DNA of 64,000 nt. Origin: Massilia sp. 9I (GTDB taxonomy: Bacteria; Pseudomonadota; Gammaproteobacteria; Burkholderiales; Burkholderiaceae_D). Location: assembly GCF_902506415.1 (NCBI RefSeq), contig NZ_LR733275.1:1-64000 (forward strand), written 5' to 3'. The translations under genes were made by a program, and so were the position numbers. The notes below the pieces were generated by a model. It saw only the letters and a list, made by a program, of their open reading frames with translations, was not told the origin of the DNA and ran no database searches. Shown piece by piece: positions 42,946 through 50,662 of the stretch. How positions within the stretch are numbered: position 1 is the first letter of the stretch; each line of letters begins with the position of its first letter.

Positions 42946-44592
42946 ATGATCAGGGTTCTGGAAAACGAGTTTTATTATCTGGATAATTTCCAGCGCGTCC
43001 TCGATTGGATCGGCGAACGCTATCGCGATCTGCTGGACGAGGACGAACTCGCCTTCCTGGCAGCCTTCCCCGCGCTGCCCCAGAATGCCCGCGCCCTGTT
43101 CGTGCGCATGGTCATGCGCAAGGGGCAGCTGTTCCGCGCCAGCAAACTGACGTACGCGGAGATCGGCTGCCCGGTCGAGGCGTCAAGCCACCTTCTGGCC
43201 ACCGGCTGGGTCGAAGCCGATCCGCTGGTCTCGCTCGACGAACTGTTCGACCTGCTGTCCAAGCCCGAGATCGCCGCAGCTTTCCATCCGCACCTGCAGC
43301 AGAAGAACGCGCGCAAGGCCGAGCAGCTGGAAGCCTTGCGCGCCGAATTCGCCGACAGCCGCTGTTTTTCGCACTGGTACCGCGACTGCGGCGACCTCGC
43401 CCTGCGCATCCTCGTCAAACCCCTGTGCGACCGCCTGCGCCTGATCTTCTTCGGGAACCTGCACCAGGACTGGACCGAGTTCGTGCTGTCCGACCTGGGC
43501 ATGTTCCGCTTCGAGCAGGTCGAGATCTCGCAGGCCTCGCGCGGTTTCCGGTCGCGCGCGGACGTCGAACATTACCTGCGCCTGCACGACTGCAAGGAAC
43601 GCTTCTACGCCGGCGAAGCCCTCGACGCCGTCCTGCAAGACCTGCCCTCGCACGTCTTCGACAACGACTGGCTGGTGAGCCGGCGCGAGAAGCTGCTGTT
43701 CCAGATCGGCCAGGGCTTCGAGAAGCTCAAGGACTGGGACAATGCCTACGCCGTGTATGCGGGCTGCCGCTACCTCGGTGCGCGCGGTCGCGCCATCCGG
43801 GTGCTGGAAAAGCACGAGCGCTTCGACGAGGCCTATGCGCTGCTCGAGGTGGCCCAAAGCGCCCCGGAAAGCGAGGCCGAACGCCAGCACCTGACGCGCA
43901 TCGGGCCGCGCCTGGCGCGCCGCCTCGGCCATGCCCGTTTGCCGGCGCGCCGCGCCGCCCCCGTCGACCGCCTCGACCTGCGCCTGCCCATGCCCAGCGG
44001 CGAGTGGTGGGTCGAAGGCGTGGTGCGCGCGCACCTGGCGAGCGAAGACGCGCCGGTGTTCTACGTCGAGAACGCGCTGGCCAATTCCCTGTTCGGCCTG
44101 CTGTGCTGGCGCGCCGTGTTCGCGGCCATTCCCGGCGCCTTCTTCCACCCCTTCCACCGTGGCCCGGCCGACCTGAACAGCCCGGACTTCGCCCAGCGCC
44201 GCGCCGCCGAGTTCGCGGCCTGCCTGGCCGAGCTGGAGGATGGCAGCTACCGCGACACCGTCCGCCGCAACTACCGGGACAAGGCCGGCATCGCCTCTCC
44301 CTTCGTCTACTGGGGCGCCCTGAGCGAGGAACTGATCGAGCTGGCGCTGGCCTGCATCCCGGCCAGCCACTTGCGCAAGTGGTGCGAGCGCATCCTGGTC
44401 GACGTCAAGGAAAACCACACGGGCTTCCCCGACCTGATCCAGTTCTGGCCGCTTGAAGCGCGCTACACCATGATCGAGGTGAAGGGCCCAGGCGACCGCC
44501 TGCAGGACAACCAGCTGCGCTGGATCGACTACTGCGCGGCGCACGGGATGCCGGTGTCGGTGTGCTACCTGCAGTGGGAGCAGGCCGCTTGA
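42946..44592 (+). CDS. FAN1-like VRR-NUC domain nuclease
   Basis: 548 residues. The N-terminal FAN1 region has ENEFYYLDNFQRVLDWIGER and LFVRMVMRKGQLFRASKLTY; helical repeats fill the middle (about 220-330); the VRR-NUC nuclease domain lies at about 460-548 with ENHTGFPDLIQFW, IEVKGPGDRLQDNQLRWID and the terminal VCYLQW. The PD-(D/E)xK residues are the Asp of FPDL and Glu-Lys of IEVKG. Bacterial FAN1 is a structure-selective nuclease able to unhook interstrand crosslinks. It overlaps the helicase gene and has a LexA box upstream. Confidence 0.92.
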   Translation: MIRVLENEFYYLDNFQRVLDWIGERYRDLLDEDELAFLAAFPALPQNARALFVRMVMRKGQLFRASKLTYAEIGCPVEASSHLLATGWVEADPLVSLDELFDLLSKPEIAAAFHPHLQQKNARKAEQLEALRAEFADSRCFSHWYRDCGDLALRILVKPLCDRLRLIFFGNLHQDWTEFVLSDLGMFRFEQVEISQASRGFRSRADVEHYLRLHDCKERFYAGEALDAVLQDLPSHVFDNDWLVSRREKLLFQIGQGFEKLKDWDNAYAVYAGCRYLGARGRAIRVLEKHERFDEAYALLEVAQSAPESEAERQHLTRIGPRLARRLGHARLPARRAAPVDRLDLRLPMPSGEWWVEGVVRAHLASEDAPVFYVENALANSLFGLLCWRAVFAAIPGAFFHPFHRGPADLNSPDFAQRRAAEFAACLAELEDGSYRDTVRRNYRDKAGIASPFVYWGALSEELIELALACIPASHLRKWCERILVDVKENHTGFPDLIQFWPLEARYTMIEVKGPGDRLQDNQLRWIDYCAAHGMPVSVCYLQWEQAA

Positions 44593-46847
44593 CCTACACG
44601 GTTGCGGTGCGTGCCCTGTGCGAGTTCACCGCCAAGCAGGGCGACCTCGACATGCGCTTCACGCCCTCGCCCACTGCCCAGGAGGGCATCGCCGGGCACG
44701 CGGTCGTGCAGGGCCGGCGCGGCGCCAATTACCGCAGCGAGGTCGCGCTCGAAGGCAGCTGGGGCGACTTGCACGTGCGCGGGCGCGCCGACGGCTACGA
44801 TCCCGACCAGAACCTGATCGAAGAGATCAAGACCCACCGCGGCAAGTTCAGCGCGATTCCCGACAACCACCGCCACCTGCACTGGGCGCAGGTGCGCGTC
44901 TACGGCCACCTGCTGTGCCGCCAGCTCGGGCTGGAGCAAGTCAAGCTGGCGCTGGTCTACTACGACATCGGCAGTGGCCAGGAGACGGTGCTGCGCGAGA
45001 CCCAGGATGCGGCGGCGCTGGCGGCACTGTTCGAGGGGCTGTGCGAACGCTTCTCGGCCTGGGCGGCTTCGGAAGCGGCGCACCGCGCAGCGCGCGACGC
45101 GGCCCTGGCCGGCCTGCGCTTCCCCCACGCCGACTTCCGGCCCGGCCAGCGCGAGCTGGCGGAGAATATCTACCGCGCGAACACGAGCGGCCGCTGCCTG
45201 CTGGCGCAGGCGCCGACCGGCATCGGCAAGACGGTGGGCAGCCTGTTCCCGGTGCTCAAAGCGATGCCGCAGGAGAAGCTCGACAAGGTGTTCTTCCTGG
45301 CCGCGAAGACACCGGGCCGGCGGCTCGCGCTGGACGCGGCCGAGAGCCTCGGTGCGGGCAAGACCATTCCGCTGCGCGTGCTCGAACTGACCGCGCGCGA
45401 CAAGGCCTGCGAACATCCCGACAAAGCCTGCCAGGGCGACGCCTGTCCGCTCGCGAAAGGCTTCTATGACCGCCTGCCGGCCGCGCGCGCGGCCGCCGCA
45501 CAGGTATCGCTCCTTGACCGCGAAGCCTTGCGCGAAGTGGGTCTCGCGCACGACGTCTGCCCCTACTACCTCGGCAGCGAAATGGCGCGCTGGGCCGACA
45601 TGGTGGTGGGTGACTACAACTACTATTTCGACGGCGGCGCGATGCTGTATGCGCTAGCGCTGGCCAACGGCTGGCGCGCCAGCGTGCTGGTGGATGAGGC
45701 CCACAACATGGTCTCGCGCGCGCGCTCGATGTACAGCATCGAGCTGGACCGCAACAACCTGCGCGCCGCGCGCGCCAATGCGCCGGAGATCGTGAAGAAG
45801 GCCTTGGAACGGGTCGGCCGCGCCTGGACCGGCGTCGACAAGGAGGCGCCCGCGCCCTACCAGGTGCTGCCGGAGCTGCCGGCCAAGCTGCTGGACGCGC
45901 TGCAGAACGCCACCAGCACCGTCAACGACTTCCTGGCCGAATACCCCGGACCGCTCGACCCGGAGCTGCAGCGTTTCCACTTCGATGCGCTCGGCTTCAT
46001 TCGCCTGGCCGAATCCTTCGGCGAACACTCGCTGTGCGACCTCACGCGCGCCGGGGTGCGCGACTCCACCATCAGCATCCGCAACGTGGTGCCCGCGCCT
46101 TACCTAGGACCGCGCTTTGCGCTGGCGCATTCGGTGACGCTGTTCTCGGCCACGCTCAGTCCCTGGCACTACTTCTGCGACCTGCTCGGCATGCCGGCGG
46201 ACACGGCCTGGGCCGATGTCGCTTCGCCCTTCAGCGCCAGCCAGCTCGAGGTCCATATTGCCGACGGCATCTCGACCCGCTACCAGCATCGCGCGGCCTC
46301 GCTGGCGCCGATCGCCGACCTTGTAGCGACCCAGTACCGCGAGCGCCCCGGCAACTACCTGGCCTTCTTCAGCAGCTTCGATTACCTGGAGCAGGTCCTG
46401 TCCCAGCTGGAGGCGCGCCGCCCTGAGGTGCCGGCCTGGCGCCAGGAGCGCCGCATGAGCGAGGCAGAGCGCGTCGCCTTCCTCCAGCGCTTCACGCATG
46501 ACGGGCGCGGCGTCGGCTTCGCAGTGCTGGGCGGCTCCTTCGGCGAAGGCATCGACCTGCCGGGCGAGCGCCTGATCGGCGCCTTCGTGGCCACGCTCGG
46601 CCTGCCGCAGGTGAATCCGGTGAACGAGCAGCTGCGCGAACGGATGCAGGCGATGTTCGGCTCCGGCTACGACTACACCTATCTTTATCCCGGCATGCAA
46701 AAGGTGGTGCAGGCGGCCGGCCGCGTGATTCGCACCGAAACCGATCGCGGCGTCGTGTGGCTGATCGACGACCGTTTCGGCCGGCCGGACGTGCGCACCC
46801 TGCTCCCGGCCTGGTGGAAGGTGGACATGCGCGACAAACGCGCCTAG
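44589..46847 (+). CDS. XPD/DinG-like DNA helicase with N-terminal PDDEXK-like region
   Basis: About 752 residues from a TTG at 44589 that overlaps the nuclease stop (TTGA). Residues ~60-90 have RGRADGYD and LIEEIKTHRG, the D...ExK pattern of RecB/Cas4-like nucleases. The superfamily 2 helicase follows: Walker A QAPTGIGKT (~207), four Cys that can hold an iron-sulfur cluster (CEHPDKAC, GDACPL, DVCPYY; ~273-323), DEAH box VDEAHNM (~368), and C-terminal motifs GGSFGEGIDLPGERL and QAAGRVIRTETDRG. The domain order is unlike E. coli DinG, which has no N-terminal nuclease-like part. It is coupled to the FAN1-like gene and should share its substrate, probably crosslinked or branched DNA. Confidence 0.9.
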   Translation: MTYTVAVRALCEFTAKQGDLDMRFTPSPTAQEGIAGHAVVQGRRGANYRSEVALEGSWGDLHVRGRADGYDPDQNLIEEIKTHRGKFSAIPDNHRHLHWAQVRVYGHLLCRQLGLEQVKLALVYYDIGSGQETVLRETQDAAALAALFEGLCERFSAWAASEAAHRAARDAALAGLRFPHADFRPGQRELAENIYRANTSGRCLLAQAPTGIGKTVGSLFPVLKAMPQEKLDKVFFLAAKTPGRRLALDAAESLGAGKTIPLRVLELTARDKACEHPDKACQGDACPLAKGFYDRLPAARAAAAQVSLLDREALREVGLAHDVCPYYLGSEMARWADMVVGDYNYYFDGGAMLYALALANGWRASVLVDEAHNMVSRARSMYSIELDRNNLRAARANAPEIVKKALERVGRAWTGVDKEAPAPYQVLPELPAKLLDALQNATSTVNDFLAEYPGPLDPELQRFHFDALGFIRLAESFGEHSLCDLTRAGVRDSTISIRNVVPAPYLGPRFALAHSVTLFSATLSPWHYFCDLLGMPADTAWADVASPFSASQLEVHIADGISTRYQHRAASLAPIADLVATQYRERPGNYLAFFSSFDYLEQVLSQLEARRPEVPAWRQERRMSEAERVAFLQRFTHDGRGVGFAVLGGSFGEGIDLPGERLIGAFVATLGLPQVNPVNEQLRERMQAMFGSGYDYTYLYPGMQKVVQAAGRVIRTETDRGVVWLIDDRFGRPDVRTLLPAWWKVDMRDKRA

Positions 46848-47572
46848 CGCATCATGTCGCGCACCTTCTGGTAGCCGCTGCGGCTGATCGGCAGCTTGCT
46901 GCCGTCCTTCAGCACGGCGCAGTAGTTGTCCTTGCTGGCGGGCTCGATGCGCGCGATCGCGCCCACGTTCACGATGTACGAACGGTGGATGCGAATGAAC
47001 ACTTGCGGGTCGAGCTGCGCTTCCAGCTCGGACAGGCGCTGGTTCTTGAGGTAGGCCTTACCAGCCGCCGTCACCTGCACGTAATCGTCTTGCGCCTCGA
47101 TGTGGTCGATGCTGCAGCTTGGCACCACGTGCACGCGCGCGCCGTCCTTGATCAAAACGCGCTCCAGATAGCCGCGGCGCTGGGCGGCGTCCGCCACCAC
47201 GGCTTCCACCTGCGCCTGCTGCGGACGGCGGCTGCGCGCATGCTCGAGGGCCTGCGCCAGCCGTTCGCGGCTGAAGGGCTTGAGCAGGTAGTCGATCGCA
47301 TGGACCTCGAAGGCCTTGAGCGCGTACTGGTCGTAGGCGGTGGCAAACACATAGTGCGGCTTGCCTCCGGCCAGTTCGACCACCTCGAAGCCGTCCAGCT
47401 TGGGCATCTGGATGTCGAGGAAGACCAGTTCCGGATCGAGCTCGCCGATCGCCTTCACGGCCTCGAAACCGTTGGCGCATTCGCCGACGATGTCGACGTC
47501 GGCATGGGCAGCCAGGTACTCGCGCAGCAGCGCGCGCGCCAGGTGTTCGTCGTCGACAATCAATACGCGCAT
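46844..47572 (-). CDS. LytTR family response regulator
   Basis: 242 residues. A receiver domain has acidic Asp7/Asp8 (VLIVDDEH), phosphoacceptor Asp53 (LVFLDIQMPKLDGFEV) and Lys in DYLLKPFSRERL. A LytTR DNA-binding domain (about 140-242) contains IDHIEAQDDYVQVTAAGKAY and FIRIHRSYIVNVGAI. It lies two bases after the sensor kinase gene. Its stop converges with the helicase stop by four bases. Confidence 0.95.
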   Translation of the reverse strand: MRVLIVDDEHLARALLREYLAAHADVDIVGECANGFEAVKAIGELDPELVFLDIQMPKLDGFEVVELAGGKPHYVFATAYDQYALKAFEVHAIDYLLKPFSRERLAQALEHARSRRPQQAQVEAVVADAAQRRGYLERVLIKDGARVHVVPSCSIDHIEAQDDYVQVTAAGKAYLKNQRLSELEAQLDPQVFIRIHRSYIVNVGAIARIEPASKDNYCAVLKDGSKLPISRSGYQKVRDMMR

Positions 47573-47574
47573 GG

Positions 47575-48648
47575 CTAATCTCTTTCGGTCTGTGCGGGCA
47601 GCACCAGGTCCACCCTGAATGTATTGTCTTCGCGTGCCCAGTGCACGCTGGCTTCCCTGCCATAGGCCGCGGCCAGGCGTTGCCGGACATTGACCAGCCC
47701 GATCCCCGTGCCGGCTTTGACGGTGCCGGAGTCGTCGGGGTCCACATCGTTCTCGACGCGGATCCGCAGCAGCGAGCCGGCCCGCTCGGCCTTCAAGCGA
47801 ATGCTACCGCCTTCCAGCAGCTGGCCGATCCCGTGCTTCACCGCGTTTTCGACCAGCGGTTGCAGGATCATCGGCGGCAGCAGGCATTCGTCTGCTCCCT
47901 CGCCGACGCCGAAGGTGAACGCCAGGCGCGGTCCGAAGCGTACCTGCTCGATCGCCAGGAAACGCTCCACCAGCGCCACTTCCTCGCGCAAGGCCACCTT
48001 GCGGTGCGCTTCCAGTCCCAGCGTCTGGCGGAAGAAGCCCGCCAGCTGCAGGGTCATGTCGCGCGCCCGTCCGCCGTCGATCGCCGTGAGCGCACTGATC
48101 GAGTTCAGGCTGTTGAACAGGAAGTGCGGATCGATCTGGGTGCGCAGCATGCGCAGCTCCGCATCCTGGGCCAGCAGGCGCGATTCCAGCGCCTGGGTTT
48201 CGGCGCGGCGCGCGCGCTCGAATTCCAGCGCCAGGTAGTGCGCCACCGCCGTCATCCAGTACAGCAGCATCCCGATCCCCAGCATCACCGCCACGAAGGG
48301 CCGGATCAGATTCGGCGCGCCGCCATCCGGCAGCAGCAGCCGGCACAGCGCGGCCCAGGCGCTGCCGGCGGCGCACCACAGCAGCGCCGCGCTCAGGGCG
48401 CTGAACAGGAACACCGTCAGCACCGCGCGCAGCGAACGCTGCGCGAGCGGATAGGCGCGGCACAGGTAGTAGGCGGAGAAGCCGCAGGCGCAGGCATAGA
48501 ACAGTGTCAGCGGCAGCGCGAACAGCAGGCTGGGGAGCAGCCCGGCGTCGAGGGTGGCGGCGATCAGTCCCGCCAGCAGCATCCCCAGCATCAGCCAGGC
48601 CAGCAGGTAGAGCGCGACGCTGCGCCGCGCCCAGAAGCCGCCGCTCAC
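47575..48648 (-). CDS. LytS-type sensor histidine kinase
   Basis: About 357 residues from a GTG at 48648; another GTG at 48684 would overlap the upstream gene. Four hydrophobic segments fill the first ~155 residues (LYLLAWLMLGMLLAGLIAAT, LLPSLLFALPLTLFYACAC, AVLTVFLFSALSAALLW, FVAVMLGIGMLLYWM). The His-kinase domain has phospho-His in QIDPHFLFNSLNSISAL; the ATPase region has QPLVENAVKHGI and GTGIGLVNVRQRLAAAYG. No extracellular sensing domain is obvious, so sensing may depend on the adjacent LiaF-like proteins. Confidence 0.93.
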   Translation of the reverse strand: MSGGFWARRSVALYLLAWLMLGMLLAGLIAATLDAGLLPSLLFALPLTLFYACACGFSAYYLCRAYPLAQRSLRAVLTVFLFSALSAALLWCAAGSAWAALCRLLLPDGGAPNLIRPFVAVMLGIGMLLYWMTAVAHYLALEFERARRAETQALESRLLAQDAELRMLRTQIDPHFLFNSLNSISALTAIDGGRARDMTLQLAGFFRQTLGLEAHRKVALREEVALVERFLAIEQVRFGPRLAFTFGVGEGADECLLPPMILQPLVENAVKHGIGQLLEGGSIRLKAERAGSLLRIRVENDVDPDDSGTVKAGTGIGLVNVRQRLAAAYGREASVHWAREDNTFRVDLVLPAQTERD

Positions 48649-48661
48649 GCTGCGCCCGCCA

Positions 48662-49411
48662 TCAGTTGCGCACCTCGACGCCACCCATGATCGCGTAGCC
48701 GCGCACGATCAGGCGCTTGCTGTTGTCCGGCGGGGCGATGGTCTTTTCCTCGAAGCCGCCCATGATCGGCGTGCCGTTCAGGACCACCGTCCAGTCGGGC
48801 GGCACCTTCAGGGTGACGCCGCCCCAGAAGGCGAACACCGTGATCACGGCCTCGCTCTGGATCGAGGAATTACGCAGGTCGAGGGCGCAGCCGCCCATCA
48901 CCGCGGTGATTTCACCGCCGCGAAAATCCGGGGTGGACACGCGCCGTTCGAAGCCACCCAGGATCGCGGTGACGTCCAGCACGCCGGTGCCGTCCACGTC
49001 CTTCTCGTCCTTGAGGCCGGGGAACTGGAGCAGGCGCTGACCGGTCCTGGCCTTGTACAGCGTGTAGATGCCGAAGCCGATGAACAATAGCGGCCACATG
49101 GTGCGCAAATTGAAGTCGATGATGTCCAGTCGATCCAGGATCAGCAGGCCGCCTATGGCGATGAAGAGGCCGCCGACGACCTGGCCGGCGCGGGTCTGCG
49201 TGTCGCACAGCTTGACCGTGCCGACGATGATGAAGACCATCGGCCAGAACGAGACGGCGCGGTGCAGGTCGAGGATGTGCAGGTTATCGAGCAGGAACAG
49301 CACCCCCGCCACGATCACCAGCAGGCCGAGCACGACCTGGCTGCTGACCGGCTTGGCCCGCAGCGGCGGCTTCGACAGGTAGTCGTCCTTGGTCTGGAAT
49401 TCCTTGCTCAT
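48662..49411 (-). CDS. LiaF-like membrane protein
   Basis: 249 residues from ATG 49411. Four membrane helices (about 25-120: VVLGLLVIVAGVLFLLDNL, SFWPMVFIIVGTVKLC, VVGGLFIAIGGLLILDRL, MWPLLFIGFGIYTLY) are followed by a beta-helix-like C-terminus with repeated Gly-Gly turns (DVTAILGGFERRV, EITAVMGGCALDL, VFAFWGGVTLKVP, TPIMGGFEEKT), characteristic of LiaF/DUF2154 proteins. LiaF restrains a cell-envelope two-component system in Firmicutes. Its place before a kinase-regulator pair suggests a similar job here. Confidence 0.88.
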   Translation of the reverse strand: MSKEFQTKDDYLSKPPLRAKPVSSQVVLGLLVIVAGVLFLLDNLHILDLHRAVSFWPMVFIIVGTVKLCDTQTRAGQVVGGLFIAIGGLLILDRLDIIDFNLRTMWPLLFIGFGIYTLYKARTGQRLLQFPGLKDEKDVDGTGVLDVTAILGGFERRVSTPDFRGGEITAVMGGCALDLRNSSIQSEAVITVFAFWGGVTLKVPPDWTVVLNGTPIMGGFEEKTIAPPDNSKRLIVRGYAIMGGVEVRN

Positions 49412-49794
49412 TATTTCGTCTCCGGATGCTTGAGTGCGGCGCTTGAGGCGAAGCGGCGTTCGATGAAGGGCTGGCACACCAGCTTGATGCCCCAGGCCAG
49501 GATGAACAGCGGCCAGCTGTTGCGGAAAGTCAGGCCATACACGTGTTCGAAGCAGGCAAACAGCCACAGGCCGATGAAGATCGTCCAGATGCCGTTGCCG
49601 AATTCGCGCGGGCTGGGACGGCCGACGATCTGGATGAGACCCGCCACGGCCAGGGCCAGCGGCCAGTAGTGCCAGTAGGCGCGGGCGTCCAGTATATCCA
49701 TGCGATCGAGCAGGACGAAGGTGCCGAAGGCGATCATCATGAGGCCCCAGACCGCCTGGTTGCGCCCACTGCATGCGTGTTCGTTGGTATACAT
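49411..49794 (-). CDS. Small LiaI/LiaF-like transmembrane protein
   Basis: 127 residues from ATG 49794 (SD GAGGAG). Four predicted helices: VWGLMMIAFGTFVLLDRM, WHYWPLALAVAGLIQIVG, GIWTIFIGLWLFACF and SWPLFILAWGIKLV. This is the LiaI-LiaF-like membrane region alone, resembling the first half of the next gene, so the pair probably arose by duplication. Its stop overlaps the next start by one base (TAATG). First gene of a four-gene operon. Confidence 0.85.
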   Translation of the reverse strand: MYTNEHACSGRNQAVWGLMMIAFGTFVLLDRMDILDARAYWHYWPLALAVAGLIQIVGRPSPREFGNGIWTIFIGLWLFACFEHVYGLTFRNSWPLFILAWGIKLVCQPFIERRFASSAALKHPETK

Positions 49795-49922
49795 TGCGTG
49801 ACTCCTCGTGTGTGTGAGTTTGTATGGACACACGATACCGCAAGGGCAATGGGCGGGAACAGCGCCTTTCGGCGAATGGCGGAACGGGGGCGGTGAATGG
49901 AGAAGAATTCGGCGAACGGCCG

Positions 49923-49947
49923 AAAAAAAACCCGCCATGGAGGCGGG
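49923..49947 (-). terminator. Rho-independent terminator after the small-protein genes
   Basis: CCCGCC-TCCAT-GGCGGG followed on the minus strand by TTTTTTTT. It lies 25 bases past the stop of the gene at 49973. Confidence 0.88.
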
Positions 49948-49972
49948 CCAGCTGGGCAGCGTTAGAGCGGAA

Positions 49973-50146
49973 TCAGGCCGATGCGGACAGGTCCATCTGC
50001 GGACGGCCCTTGACCTGGTTGCGGTACTTGGCGCGGGCTTCGGCGATCTTCACGGCTTCGCGCGCGATGTTGGTGCGGCGGATTTCGAGGCGCTCTTTCT
50101 TGCCGCGGTGTTGTGCCTCGTGTTTGTTGCCGATAGGTTTGGTCAT
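49973..50146 (-). CDS. Very small basic protein (57 residues), unknown function
   Basis: Starts MTKPIGNKHEAQHRGKKERL at 50146 with CAGGAGACC just upstream, and ends MDLSASA. It is rich in Lys, Arg, Glu and Gln, probably one long helix (EIRRTNIAREAVKIAEARAK), with no hydrophobic segment. A clear ribosome site and a terminator directly after it support real expression. I cannot name it; a nucleic-acid or ribosome contact would suit its charge. Confidence 0.6.
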   Translation of the reverse strand: MTKPIGNKHEAQHRGKKERLEIRRTNIAREAVKIAEARAKYRNQVKGRPQMDLSASA

Positions 50147-50210
50147 GAAGGTCTCCTGGTTGGCACCGTATGCACGGTGGTGGCCGCGCCGTCCTGGCGC
50201 GGGTGGATGC

Positions 50211-50372
50211 TTAGGAGCGGGTGGTGCCCATCTTGAGATCGGACGGCATCAGCATGCCCCAGCCGAGCTGGCGGCGGATTTCCTCGGGCGTCGGCGGCGG
50301 CGCGCTGTCGCGCACGCGGCGCTCGAGGTATTCGCGTACCAGGTGCTTGGGGGGTTGCTTGATCTCGGACAT
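50211..50372 (-). CDS. Very small protein (53 residues), unknown function
   Basis: MSEIKQPPKHLVREYLERRV at 50372 with GGAGGCCGCC upstream; continues RDSAPPPTPEEIRRQLGWGM and ends KMGTTRS. It lies 64 bases before the gene at 49973 and shares its terminator, so the two form a small operon. The EEIRRQLGWGM motif recalls a family of short proteobacterial proteins I cannot name. Confidence 0.55.
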   Translation of the reverse strand: MSEIKQPPKHLVREYLERRVRDSAPPPTPEEIRRQLGWGMLMPSDLKMGTTRS

Positions 50373-50616
50373 GGCGGCCTCCGCTACCGTTGGGGGCTGC
50401 CGCCTTGTGGCGCCAGCCCAGATTGGTGCCGGTCCTCGAGGCGACCGGCTAACCTGTTGAGCTGTCGGCACCGTGCGTTTGCCGCACAAGTCCCTCACTC
50501 AGACGACTCCATGGTAAGGCTGGGCTCCGCGAACGACCGTTAGGTGCCGCACATTTTTCGATAGGCCGTCTCCTACAAGGCGGCGGGAGGCAGTGGAAGG
50601 CGATCGCGACAGGCAT

Positions 50617-50643
50617 AAAAAAAGGGGAGCCGGAGCTCCCCTT
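50617..50643 (-). terminator. Terminator of the TonB-dependent receptor gene
   Basis: AAGGGGAGC-TCCG-GCTCCCCTT (9-bp arms) followed by a run of T on the minus strand, 20 bases past the receptor stop. Confidence 0.9.
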
Positions 50644-50662
50644 AGACGGATCTATACGGGAA

